64,000 nt of DNA from contig CM056576.1 of assembly GCA_029721435.1 (NCBI GenBank), forward strand, positions 68,589,876 through 68,653,875, read 5' to 3'. A program made the position numbers and the translations under genes. The stretch comes from Gymnothorax reevesii. Taxonomy: Eukaryota > Chordata > Actinopteri > Anguilliformes > Muraenidae. Under the pieces are notes generated by a model. The model searched no databases. It saw nothing but the letters and a program-made list of their open reading frames with translations, and had not been told where the DNA came from. Every line of letters begins with the position of its first letter. Position 1 is the first letter of the stretch. Below, one piece after another: positions 33,419 through 45,534 of the stretch.

Positions 33419-35037
33419 CAAACCCCAAAACCAGTGAATTTGGCACATTATGTAAATCATAGATAAAAACAGAATACAATGATTTGCAAATCCTTTTCAA
33501 CTTATATTCAATTGAATACACTGCAAAGACAAGATGTTTAATGTTCAAACTGAGAAACTTTTTTTTTTTTTTTGCAAATAATCATTAACTTAGAATTTAA
33601 AGGCAGCAACACATTGCAAAAAAGTTGGCACAGGGGCCTTTTTGCCACTGTGTTACATCGCCTTTCCTTTTAACGACACTCAGTAAACGTTTGGGAACTG
33701 AGGAGAACAATTTTTGAAGCTTTTCAGGTGGAACTCTTTCCCATTCTTGCTTGATGTACAGCTTAAGTTGTTCAACAGTCCGGGGTCTCCGTTGTCGCAT
33801 TTTACGCTTCATAATGCGCCACACATTTTCATTGGGAGACAGGTCTGGACTACAGGCAGGCCAGTCTAGTACCCGCACTCTTTTACTACAGAGCCATGCT
33901 GTTGTAACACGTGCAGAATGCGGCTTGGAATTGTTTTGCTGAAATAAGCAGGGCCGTCCATGAAAAAGACGTTGCTTGGATGGCAACATATGTTGCTCCA
34001 AAACCTGTATGTACCTTTCAGCATTAATGGTGCCTTCACATATGTGTAAGTTGCCCATTCCTTGGGCACTAATACACCCCCATACCATCACAGATGCTGG
34101 CTTTTGAACTTTGCGCCTATAACAGTCCGGATAGTTCTTTTCCTCTTGTGTCCGGAGGACACGACGTCCACAGTTTCCAAAAACAATTTGAAATGTAGAC
34201 TTGTCAGACCACAGAACACTTGTCCACTTTGCATCAGTCCATCTTAGATGAGCTTGGGCCCAGCAAAGCCGGCGGCGTTTCTGGGTGCTGTTGATAAATG
34301 GCTTTCGCTTTGCATTGAAGAGTTTTAACTTGCACTTGCAGATGTAGTGACGAACTACATGTAGTGTAGTTACTGACAGTGGTTTTCTGAAGTGTTCCTG
34401 AGCCCATGTGGTGATGTCCTTTACACACTGATGTCGGTTTTTGATGCAGTACCGCCTGAGGGATCGAAGGTCACGGGCATTCAAATGTTGGTTTTCGGCC
34501 TTGTCGCTTACGTGCAGTGATTTCTCCAGATTCTCTGAACCTTTTGACGATATTACGGACCGTAGATGATGAAATCCCTAAATTTCTTGCAATAGCTCAT
34601 TGAGGAATATTGTTTTTAAACTGTTCGACAATCAGCTCACGCATTTGTTCACTAAATGGTGACCCTTGCCCCATCCTTGTTTGTGTATGACTGAGCATTT
34701 TAGGGAAGCTGCTTTTATACCAAATCATGGCACCCACCTGTTCCCAATTAGCCCGTTCACCTGTGGGATGTTCCAAATAAGTGTTTGATGAGCATTCCTC
34801 AACTCTCTCAGTATTTTTTGCCACTTGTGCCAACTTTTTTGAAACATGTTGCAGGCATCAAATACCAAATGAGCTAACATTTGCAAAAAATTACAAAGTT
34901 TACCTGTTCGAACATTGAGTAACTTGTCTTTGCAGTGAATTCAATTGAATATAGGTTGAAAAGGATTTGCAAATCATTGTATTCTGTTTTTATTTACGAT
35001 TTACACAACGTGCCAACTTCACTGGTTTCGGGTTTTG
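33419..35037 (-). mobile_element. Tc1-like element (family C), full length, 1619 bp
   Basis: It has long terminal inverted repeats (over 110 bp) starting CAAACCCCAAAACCAGTGAA on the left and, reversed, CAAAACCCGAAACCAGTGAA on the right. TA flanks it at 33417-33418 and 35038-35039. A second copy lies at 45535-47134. The transposase is on the minus strand and broken. Confidence 0.93.
33597..34674 (-). pseudogene. Tc1-like transposase (family C), inactive
   Basis: The start MGQGSPFSEQ is at 34674. A TGA at 34599-34597 interrupts NIPQ/AIA, and one extra base near 34490 shifts the frame. The long open part (34484-33597) carries LWSDKSTF, the altered FQQNNSKPHSA, where the second catalytic Asp has become Asn, and SPDLSPNENVW with the third acidic residue intact. 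The catalytic change plus stop and frameshift make it dead three times over. Confidence 0.9.
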
Positions 35038-35471
35038 TAACTGCGTGCATAAATTTGCAGCTCCATGTCCACTGGCTGACACATCTGCACAAAGGTACCC
35101 TGCCAAGCACTGTCGCTCTTCTCAAATACGCCAAATCCAGATAATTCGGAAATGTTGCATTAAATTCATCTTTTAATTTGTAACAAGTAATAAAGGGTTT
35201 AAAAAAAAAAACAAAGTGAAAGTATAATTTTTATCTTTTAAATGTAGTACAGTAAAAGTCCAGGTTTAAAAGAAAACTCAAGGAAAGTATAAATCTTCAA
35301 ACTATTTAAGCACTGTCACAAAGTGCATGTACTTTGTTACTATACACCTCTGATGATAGGGTATCCCAAGTCCCTTCATTGGACCTGTCTTCTCTCATAT
35401 CGTTTGCGAGATTCAGTAGGAAGATTAAGGAAATAATCCTGGTACCGGCTACAAAATTCAAAAGGGAGATG

Positions 35472-35685
35472 GTGGTATGTGACACATTGCACCAATCTGT
35501 CGTAAAAGACTCTTAACAATGGTTGGAATGTCTTTTTAATTCCCCTGTTCAACCTCGCAACCGATACTATCCTCCATGCTTGTTAACTGTTGTATCGCTT
35601 GCGAGACTGAATAGCGAAATTAAAAACACATTCCAATCATTATTATGATTCTTTAACGCTAGATTGTTACGATGTGTTACATTCC
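35472..35685. repeat. Imperfect inverted repeat, arms about 95 bp, loop about 24 bp
   Basis: The left arm (35472-35567) includes CACCAATCTGTCGTAAAAGA, AATGGTTGGAATGTCTTTTT and CTCGCAACCGATAC. The right arm (35592-35685) is its reverse complement with roughly one mismatch in six. A further diverged direct copy of the left-arm core occurs at 35750-35800. It resembles a foldback MITE. The RNA could form a long hairpin. No target duplication was established. Confidence 0.75.
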
Positions 35686-35853
35686 TCTATCTCTATGGAA
35701 TCTCACAATCGGAACCAGAGAAAACAAGCATGGAGGACTGAAACAAACTGAACCAATCTAGTGTGAAAGAAGATTAGCCTAATAATGGTTGGATTGTGCT
35801 TGTAATGCTATAAAATATAATGGAACTTTTAAAAAAAAATAAATTTGGCATCT

Positions 35854-37044
35854 CCAATCCCACCCGAATCTGGAATGCCCAATTGGTGAACTATGTACAA
35901 AGCTTGCTCGTATGCGACCCCTTGCTGCCAACTCAGGATAGTGAAGACAGTTCACGACTCTCCTCTGAAGCACGTGCCCGTCAGCTTCTGATTCTTATAC
36001 ACTCATTGGTTGAATCCTAGTAAGTTCAGAACGAGGGCGGAGGATACCTGGACATGAACAAACCCAGAGTCTTCCTGACGAGCGCCCGTCTGGCCAGCAG
36101 GAGCCGCTGGAGCAACCAACAAAGCTATTATTATATCCCCAATTTGAAACCCTGTAGCGCGATGGCCAATTATGCGCTACTCTGAAAAGGTTGCCGACCC
36201 CTGCCGGTGGGTACGCCGGGGCTCGAACCCGCGACGTTATAGTCACATCTGCACTGCAGCGCAGTGCCTTAACCGAGTGAGCTATCCGGCAGCTCTATAT
36301 CGGAACTCTTTAAAAGACCGGGATGCTAGTAAGGGCAAGCACATCATATGCATCTGCTATATGTAGATATGTTACTAAAATATTCTAAATGGTTCAATAC
36401 TGAAATTAATTGAAATTAATTGATTGAAAGAACTTGAAATAAACTTTCCAATGACACCAAGGGGTAAAAAATGTCCTTAGTTTTCTATAGAAAAAATGAG
36501 AAATCTGTGACCGAAAACATGGTTTGCATAAAATGGCATAACTTTCTTAATTCTTTCGATATTCCTATGAAACCTTCAGATAATGTTCATTGGAATATAA
36601 TCTGCCTATCCCAAAATGATGAATGAAAACAGAATTGAATTTTGTTGTGCAACCCCCAATGGGATTTTTTTTTTTGTCTGTTGCATCTTGAATACTTCAT
36701 CTAATAGTCTGTGCAGTTTTTATTAGAATTCCTACTTCGCTTCTTTAAAATTGACGGGTGTTTTTGTCACCTCAAACTTTGAAGCGCTCAGGCGGCCATC
36801 TGGGAAATCAGAAATTGAAAACTGGGTAACAAGGGGAATTTGGGGTCATTTTTGCCCATAAAAGGCGGTTTTGATGGGTATACCTTTGGGAAATTCTGCG
36901 ACGTGCTATCGGAACCAATATAGCGGCAGTCGATGCGCTGATAGTGACATGCGTACTATATAGAATAGAATAGTCTTTATTGTCATTGTAAACAGTTACA
37001 ACGAAATTTAAAGTGCCAACATACCAGTGCATCATATAAAACTA
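35854..37044. repeat. Recent partial triplication, copy 1 (full)
   Basis: This first full copy of the block starts CCAATCCCACCCGAATC and ends CATCATATAAAACTA. It includes a minus-strand tRNA-derived SINE head, an AT-rich section and a TAGAATAGTCTTTATTGTCATTG section. It differs from copy 3 at only a few positions (for example a longer T-run after GGGA near 36664). Confidence 0.95.
36211..36293 (-). repeat. tRNA-derived SINE head, copy 1
   Basis: The minus strand has an A box (TAGCTCACTCGG), a B box (GGTTCGAGCCC, complement of 36220-36230) and acceptor-like ends CTGCCGG and CCGGCAG that pair. D- and T-arm-like stems are also visible. A tail of roughly 250 bp follows toward 35990. The structure fits a tRNA-derived SINE rather than a functional tRNA because the variable region is enlarged. 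Pol III promoter elements are intact. Confidence 0.7.
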
Positions 37045-37752
37045 CACGACTCTCCTCTGAAGCACGTGCCCGTCAGCCTCTGATTCTTATACACTCATTG
37101 GTTGAATCCTAGTAAGTTCAGAACGAGGGCGGAGGATACCTGGACATGAACAAACCCAGAGTCTTCCTGACGAGCGCCCGTCTGGCCAGCAGGAGGCGCT
37201 GGAGCAACCAACAAAGCTATTATTATATCCCCAATTTGAAACCCTGTAGCGCGATGGCCAATTATGCGCTACTCTGAAAAGGTTGCCGACCCCTGCCGGT
37301 GGGTACGCCAGGGCTCGAACCCGCGACGTTGTAGTCACATCTGCACTGCAGCGCAGTGCCTTAACCGAGTGAGCTATCCGGCAGCTCTATATCGGAGCTC
37401 TTTAAAAGACCGGGATGCTAGTAAGGGCAAGCACATCATATGCATCTGCTATATGTAGATATGTTACTAAAATATTCTAAATGGTTCAATACTGAAATTA
37501 ATTGAAATTAATTGATTGAAAGAACTTGAAATAAACTTTCCAATGACACCAAGGGGTAAAAAATGTCCTTAGTTTTCTATAGAAAAAATGAGAAATCTGT
37601 GACCGAAAACATGGTTTGCATAAAATGGCATAACTTTCTTAATTCTTTCGATATTCCTATGAAACCTTCAGATAATGTTCATTGGAATATAATCTGCCTA
37701 TCCCAAAATGATGAATGAAAACAGAATTGAATTTTGTTGTGCAACCCCCAAT
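37045..37752. repeat. Recent partial triplication, copy 2 (truncated on both sides)
   Basis: It corresponds to 35953-36661 of copy 1. The left junction joins ...AAAACTA to CACGACTCTCC with little or no shared sequence. The right junction joins copy 3 through the shared bases CCAAT. It carries its own SINE head (about 37303-37385) with the B box at about 37312-37322. Confidence 0.95.
37303..37385 (-). repeat. tRNA-derived SINE head, copy 2
   Basis: Same structure as in copy 1, with A box and B box intact and single-base differences in the loop between them (GTTGTAGTC for GTTATAGTC on the plus strand). One substitution changes GCCGGG to GCCAGG in the B-box flank. Confidence 0.7.
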
Positions 37753-38936
37753 CCCACCCGAATCTGGAATGCCCAATTGGTGAACTATGTACAAAGCTTG
37801 CTCGTATGCGACCCCTTGCTGCCAACTCAGGATAGTGAAGACAGTTCACGACTCTCCTCTGAAGCACGTGCCCGTCAGCCTCTGATTCTTATACACTCAT
37901 TGGTTGAATCCTAGTAAGTTCAGAACGAGGGCGGAGGATACCTGGACATGAACAAACCCAGAGTCTTCCTGACGAGCGCCCGTCTGGCCAGCAGGAGGCG
38001 CTGGAGCAACCAACAAAGCTATTATTATATCCCCAATTTGAAACCCTGTAGCGCGATGGCCAATTATGCGCTACTCTGAAAAGGTTGCCGGCCCCTGCCG
38101 GTGGGTACGCCGGGGCTCGAACCCGCGACGTTATAGTCACATCTGCACTGCAGCGCAGTGCCTTAACCGAGTGAGCTATCCGGCAGCTCTATATCGGAAC
38201 TCTTTAAAAGACCGGGATGCTAGTAAGGGCAAGCACATCATATGCATCTGCTATATGTAGATATGTTACTAAAATATTCTAAATGGTTCAATACTGAAAT
38301 TAATTGAAATTAATTGATTGAAAGAACTTGAAATAAACTTTCCAATGACACCAAGGGGTAAAAAATGTCCTTAGTTTTCTATAGAAAAAATGAGAAATCT
38401 GTGACCGAAAACATGGTTTGCATAAAATGGCATAACTTTCTTAATTCTTTCGATATTCCTATGAAACCTTCAGATAATGTTCATTGGAATATAATCTGCC
38501 TATCCCAAAATGATGAATGAAAACAGAATTGAATTTTGTTGTGCAACCCCCAATGGGATTTTTTTTTTGTCTGTTGCATCTTGAATACTTCATCTAATAG
38601 TCTGTGCAGTTTTTATTAGAATTCCTACTTTGCTTCTTTAAAATTGACGGGTGTTTTTGTCACCTCAAACTTTGAAGCGCTCAGGCGGCCATCTGGGAAA
38701 TCAGAAATTGAAAACTGGGTAACAAGGGGAATTTGGGGTCATTTTTGCCCATAAAAGGCGGTTTTGATGGGTATACCTTTGGGAAATTCTGCGACGTGCT
38801 ATCGGAACCAATATAGCGGCAGTCGATGCGCTGATAGTGACATGCGTACTATATAGAATAGAATAGTCTTTATTGTCATTGTAAACAGTTACAACGAAAT
38901 TTAAAGTGCCAACATACCAGTGCATCATATAAAACT
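37748..38936. repeat. Recent partial triplication, copy 3 (full)
   Basis: This is the second full copy. It runs from the CCAAT junction to AAAACTA, then continues into unique sequence (TAAAAATTCACAATCAACC). Because copy 1 stops at exactly the same AAAACTA, copy 3 probably retains the original right flank. Confidence 0.95.
38105..38187 (-). repeat. tRNA-derived SINE head, copy 3
   Basis: Identical in layout to copies 1 and 2, with intact A and B boxes. One difference is GCCGGCCCCTGCC in place of GCCGACCCCTGCC downstream of the B box. Confidence 0.7.
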
Positions 38937-39861
38937 ATAAAAATTCACAATCAACCACAATCAAATCAATCAAGTATTCATCAATATGAATACTTAATCC
39001 ACCTTTTGCTGTCCATTATAAGAAAATATGCATTAATTTTCATAAAATGGCGACTAGTTTCACCAAGAAACATTCATTGGCGTCAAAAATTGCACATTGT
39101 GAACATTCAATATGAACAAAATGTGTTTTAATTTAACAGTACATTTACCTGATTATTGCAGTCTCTTGCTAGACTGGATTCAAGTACTGGTCGTATTACA
39201 TTGGGGTAGTGGGTACAACAACGTAGAAGTAGCTACTTCAATGACGGGGTGTCCAATCCAGCTTGGCGTGATCTTTTAAACTTTATATTTTCTTAAATTT
39301 TTGGTTTTCAATGTGTCGATTACAGTCGCTGTCATAGATATAATCAAAGCGGCCACCACAACTGCTTCTGTTCAAGCGAACCAACTCATGAATTCTTCCG
39401 GTATTCTTGGAAATGCAGAAACACAATCGTGCCAGCACCGTGTATGTAAATTGTCCATCACACGCATAAATGAGTATGATGTGTTCAATTCCACTTTTTT
39501 TCCTTTTTTGTGGCAAACTCTCAAATCCAAGATCCAACAACAGGAAAGTATTCAGTTTCTGTTGCAATGCGTCAAAGCCAAAATTCCGTATTTATAATGC
39601 AAATACACAGATCAGTAAATTCGAGTGAAGTCAACGCTCAGCCAGCCAGCCAGCCAATCGCTGAACAGCCAGCCAGCTAATTGTCGGCCAACCAATCCTT
39701 GAAGTGCTTTCCATCCAGCCAGTCAATCGTTGATCACTCAGGCAGTCAGTCACTCACTCACTCACTCAGCGACATTCGTGTTTATAGGGGCCTGGCCGCT
39801 GCTTGGCCCAGCCCAAAAAACACAATAGCATGTACATTACCGAGCAACTCAAACATATAAA
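38937..39861. other. Intron 4 section with short simple repeats
   Basis: Mostly unassigned. A degenerate CAGC/CAGT/CACT-rich run occupies about 39638-39770 (AGCCAGCCAGCCAGCC and CACTCACTCACTCA). ORFs at 39283-39597 on both strands overlap each other and have no domains. Confidence 0.55.
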
Positions 39862-40049
39862 CAGTGCTGTGAAAAAGTACGTTGTATAAGCCTGCTTCCT
39901 TATTTCCTATTTTTTGCATATTTGTTACACTGATATGTTTCAGATTATCAAACAAATTTTAATATTAAACAAAGATCACATGAGTAAATACAAAATTGAG
40001 TTTTTAAATGATGATTTCATTTATTGAGAGAAAAATCTATACAAAACTA

Positions 40050-41646
40050 CAGCACCCTCCATAATTATTGGCACTCCTGGTTAAGATGTGTTCTTTAGCT
40101 TCTAATAAATTCAGTTTTTTGGACAATAATATAGGAACACAATGAAAAAAAGAGGAGAATCCAACCTTTAATTCAAGTGCATTTATTCAGTGGGAAAAAA
40201 ATCCTACATTAAGAAATAATTCTTATTCATCAAATCATGTGTGCCACAATTATTAGCACCCCCTAATGTTAATACTTTGTACAACCCCCTTTTGCCAACA
40301 AAACAGCACCTAATCTTCTCCTATAATGTTTCACAAGATGGGAGAATACAGAAAGAGGGATCTTCGACCATTCCTCTTTGCACAATCTCTCTAAATCATC
40401 CAGCAACCTGGGTCCTCTCCTCTGCTCTCTCCTCTTGAGCTCACTTCACAGGTTTTCAATGGGGTTGAGGTCTGGGGACTGAGATGGCCTGGGAGGAGCT
40501 TGATTCTGTGTCTGGTGACCCATTTCTGTGTAGATTTGGCCACATGTTTAGGGCCATTATCTTGCTGAAAGACCCAGTGATGACCCATATTCAGCTTTCG
40601 GGCAGAGGCCACCAGATTTTGATTTAAAATGTCCTGGTATTTCAAAGCGTTCATGATGCCATGCACCCTAACAAGGTTTCCAGGGCCTCTGGAAGAGAAA
40701 CAGGCCCACAGCATCACCGATCCTCCCCCACACTTCACAGTGGGCATGAGGTGCTTTTCTGCATACTCATCTTTTGTGTTCTGCCAGACCCACTTAGAGT
40801 GTTTGTTGCCAAACAGCTCTATCTTGGTCTCATCTGACCAAAGCACACCATCCCAGTTGAAGTCCCAGTACTGCTTATCGAACTCCAGACGTTTGCGTTT
40901 ATGATTGTGAGTGAGAAAGGGTTTTTTCCATGCATGCCTCCCAAACAGCTTGTTGGCATGTAGATAGCGCCTGATGGTTGTTTTGGAGACTTTGTGACCC
41001 CAAGATGCTACCATTTGTTGTAATTCTTTAACAGTGAGCTTTGGAGAACTTTTTACTTCTCTTACCATCCTCCTCACTGTGCGTGGTGGAAAAATAACCT
41101 TGCGTCCTCATCCAGGCTTGTTTACCACTGTTCCAGTTGTTTTAGACTTCTTACTGATTCCTCTGACAGGAGATATGGGCAGGTGCAGGTGAGTGGCTAT
41201 TTTCTTGTAGCCATTGCCTGACTTGTGAAGGTCGACACACATCTGCCTTACTTGAATGGTATGTTCCTTTGTCTTTCCTATGTTGAAGAGTGGATAAGAG
41301 AAATGGCCTCTGTGTCACGTCATATTTATACCCCAGAGAAACAGGAAGTAATGAATTACTAATTAAATGTTCCTAGATACTCTGATCAACTTTGTAAACT
41401 ACTGTAGAAATGACAGAAATACTTCAATTACATTTATTTCCTGGGAATTGTTAGAGGTGTCAATAATTGTGGAACAGGTGATTTTTCTGAAAAATAATTA
41501 TTTCTTAGTCAGGAATTTTTTTTCCCCTTAAAATTCACTTGAGTTGAAGGTTACATTTTTCTACAAGCTTCTGCAATAAAAATTCAATTTTTTTAGGGCT
41601 TTTAACACATCTTAACCAGGGGTACCAATAATTATGCAGGGCGCTG
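40050..41646 (-). mobile_element. Tc1-like element (family A), full length, 1597 bp
   Basis: The termini CAGCACCCTCCATAATTATT and (reverse) CAGCGCCCTGCATAATTATT are flanked by TA at 40048-40049 and 41647-41648. Terminal repeats extend through GGTTAAGATGTGTT. It was inserted into the terminal repeat of a family B element: removing it with one TA rejoins AAAACTA to CCTGGCCC. Confidence 0.93.
40391..41281 (-). pseudogene. Tc1-like transposase (family A), inactive
   Basis: The start codon is changed to ATA (41281-41279) and a TGA interrupts KPG/GRK near 41115. The longest open part (41077-40391) carries VLWSDETKIELFG with the first catalytic Asp and HHWVFQQDNGPKHVAKST with the second. The region that should carry SPDLNPIEN is shifted out of frame (reading SPQTSTPLKT), so the third acidic residue is lost. 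Transposition would need a transposase supplied in trans. Confidence 0.9.
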
Positions 41647-41889
41647 TACCTGGCCCGATGTGAAAAAGTGATTGCCCTCTTAATCTAATAACTGGTTGTG
41701 CCACATTCGGTGACAACAGCTGCAATCAAGTGTTTGCGATAACTGGCAATGAGTCGTTCACTTTGTTGTGGAGGAATTTTGGCCCTCTCTTTCTTGCAGA
41801 ATTGTTTTAAAACAGCCACATTGGCAAGTTTTCAAGCGTGAACGGCCTTTTTAAGGTCATACCACAGCATCTCAATCAGATTTAAGTCT

Positions 41890-42952
<1,063 letters not shown>

Positions 42953-43240
42953 GATGTGTTACTTTTTGAGATTTTGTAGCCCTCTTCACGTTGGCAAATA
43001 GATTTTACTTGGGTGATTTCGTGATTCAAAAGATCCGGCATAATCAGGCCTGGGTGCGGCTAGTGAAATTGAACTTAAAAAATGTGGTTAACCACAGTTA
43101 ATTCATGATTTAACAAGGTGGGGTGGGGGTTCAATGACTTTTTCACATAGGGCCAGGTAGGTCTGGATGGCTTTTTTTCCTTAATAAATGAAATCATCTT
43201 TGTCTTATATAAAAAATCTGTTTGATGATCTGACATATTT

Positions 43241-44532
43241 AAAGCAATTCTTACCTTTCTGGCATGTGGCACAGCACTTAATAAAAATTTGAACATGAAG
43301 AGCTCCCCCTCCCTCCAAAGTCCCACCCAGACTTCTCTTACGAAGAAGAAATATCGCTAATATATGGTAGCTCGTCAGACTACAAAGGTAACTAAACGGT
43401 ATGAGGGCATTTTATTTCAGACCACATATAGAATTGAATATTATGTAAGTACTGTTGGTTAGTTTTCACTTACCAATGCCTCTGAATCGGACTGAATTGA
43501 CCACGCGCCACACGCTATATATTTTTTCGGAGGTTAGTGAAACGAGTAATGTTTTGTTCAAGTCATTATAATATTCCCTGATATGAAAAACTCAGGTTCA
43601 GTGCCTGAAATAGTGCCAACAGTGGAGGCTGTTCCACGTAAATGCTCTTTTCTGTACTTGTTTGAGTGTATGGGACGGCAAAAGATCCAATTCTGGATTT
43701 GTGCTTTCTTCTGACATGCTGTGTATGATGGTCATTTTTTTTAAAAAATGTTTCTGCTTTTTGTGCTAACCTTCTTTGTTTTCTCTGCTTTCTCTTTTTA
43801 CCAAATACACGTCAAGTGCTTGATTCCCTCAGTTTTTAGACTCGCTGGAGACCTCCAGTGGTCTTTTCTGTTGTCTTCGTGCGATCACCATGAGTTCTGA
43901 CCCTTCCTGACTGTCAGCGTGCAAGTGGCTCATTACAACTTTGTTTATCATGTCTTTATCTGTGTTCTTAGCAGCGAAGGCCACATATGGTTTGTCTATG
44001 TTAAAACCGGATTTAAGAAGCAGTAAAGCAATCCGGAATAAACCTCAGAAGAATTCCGCCAAAGATACCACCATACATAACATTTTTGCCTTTAAAACCG
44101 GGCTACCCACTACCCATCTGTGTGGCATAATATAAAACTTATTTGTGTGGGTCTGTGTATACTGCAGATCTCATCATATTTTACTTGTGATAACGATGCT
44201 TTATCGGTCTGAAATGCAGCTTTTCAATGACATTTCCTCAATGGAATTTTCAGTGAAGAGTGGTTGTTTATCTTATTTACTAAAAGAGAAACAGATTTAC
44301 TGTAGCCAAGTGTAATGTCATAAAACTTGCGGCTTTGTTGTATATCTTTGTGCGTCATTAAAGTACCTTCTTTTGGCGTTAATACGTCCCAAGCATGCGG
44401 GTATTGTATTTCTGCTAAGCTGACCTCCCATCTTAATTTATATTTCATATTAATGTATGCTGACCTAGGGACATACAGTATATACTCATTTTTACACCAT
44501 GACAAAAATCCCCAAGGTGTTACCTTTATTAT
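43241..44532. other. Intron 4 section, unassigned
   Basis: No recognised gene. The ORF at 43941-44135 contains a basic stretch (LRSSKAIRNKPQKNSAKD) resembling the start of LINE ORF1 proteins, but this is too weak to assign. The minus-strand ORF at 44224-44598 has no recognised domain. Confidence 0.45.
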
Positions 44533-45534
44533 GTTATGAGTAGGGCTGTTGCAATAATTAATTGCGATTAATTTAAGCGCAATAAAAGTAACTGCCACTA
44601 TGAGGCAGACCGACGTTATTACCTTTTCTATGACACATATCTAATGCGGTCATTTGAAATGCTTCTGGGAAGAAAACTGTGATTTGAAGTCCACTAATTA
44701 CCAGCGAGGTTGGACAGCCTCCATCGCCTTGGCATAATTGGCTCACCTTCAATCATTTCCCGCGTACTTTGCCTAACTTGCTATTAAGCCATTTATTCAG
44801 CCAACTGACTAATCAAAATCAAAATGTGGCATATAATGATTAAGAAGTGATAATGAGAAGCAGGTGGACCTAACCAGGTTGCCGTGTTAGATTGAAAAAA
44901 TGTCAATAATCAGAATAAATAGCAGACCTCTGAATTCCACCTTTCATCAAGGAATTTTGTATGCATTATTAAAGATATTTCTAAACAAATTAAGTTATTC
45001 AAAGATGGCCCTGGTTTTAAGAGCTTAAAAATATAGGCTAGGTGAAGTGGAAAAAATTTTGTGAAGTAAACCGAACATGAATGTGAGATACGGTTGCATT
45101 GCAGGCAACAGTCAAATGCACCGAAGATTTGGCATTTAACGTTCAGGCGAATCTTTGCCACAAATTTGAGGCATTTTTTATTAGATAATTGAACGAGAGT
45201 AATTTAAAATAATGTCATTCATAGCACTTGATTTTATTTACTTTTGAGCATCTAAATAACCAACAGTGAAGGTGGAAAACATTTTGTTTAAGCGGATAGA
45301 ACGTGACATGTAAATTGTTAACGAATTTGAAAATCTTTTAATATAACGCGGCAGCCTGGTTAGGCCTGTCTGGTTTTCATTCTCTCTTCTTAATAATTAT
45401 AGGCCACATTTTGGTTTTGATTTGTCAGTTGGCTGAATAAATGGCTTGATTGCAAGTCAGGCAAAGTACACAGGAATTGATTTAAGGTTAGCTAATTATG
45501 CCAAGGCGATGGAGGCTGTCCAACCTCGCTTGTA

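Larger units (their letters stand above)
32064..35352. mobile_element. hAT/Tol2-like non-autonomous element with nested insertions
   Basis: The right end is CACCTCTG at 35352. Its reverse complement CAGAGGTGTATAGTAACAAA aligns with the left end at about 32064 (CGAGGCATAATAACAAAG). Next to the left end is the AAGTAAAAGTAGAAGTACC / TACTTGAGTAAAAGT sequence typical of Tol2-like ends. No transposase of its own is visible. A mariner (32217-32838) and a Tc1 (33419-35037) lie inside. Clear 8-bp target duplications could not be found, so the outer limits are approximate. Confidence 0.55.

Noticed and set aside
36211..36293. Functional tRNA gene
   Set aside because: A and B boxes are present, but the variable region is enlarged and a non-tRNA tail follows in all three copies, so a SINE is the better reading.
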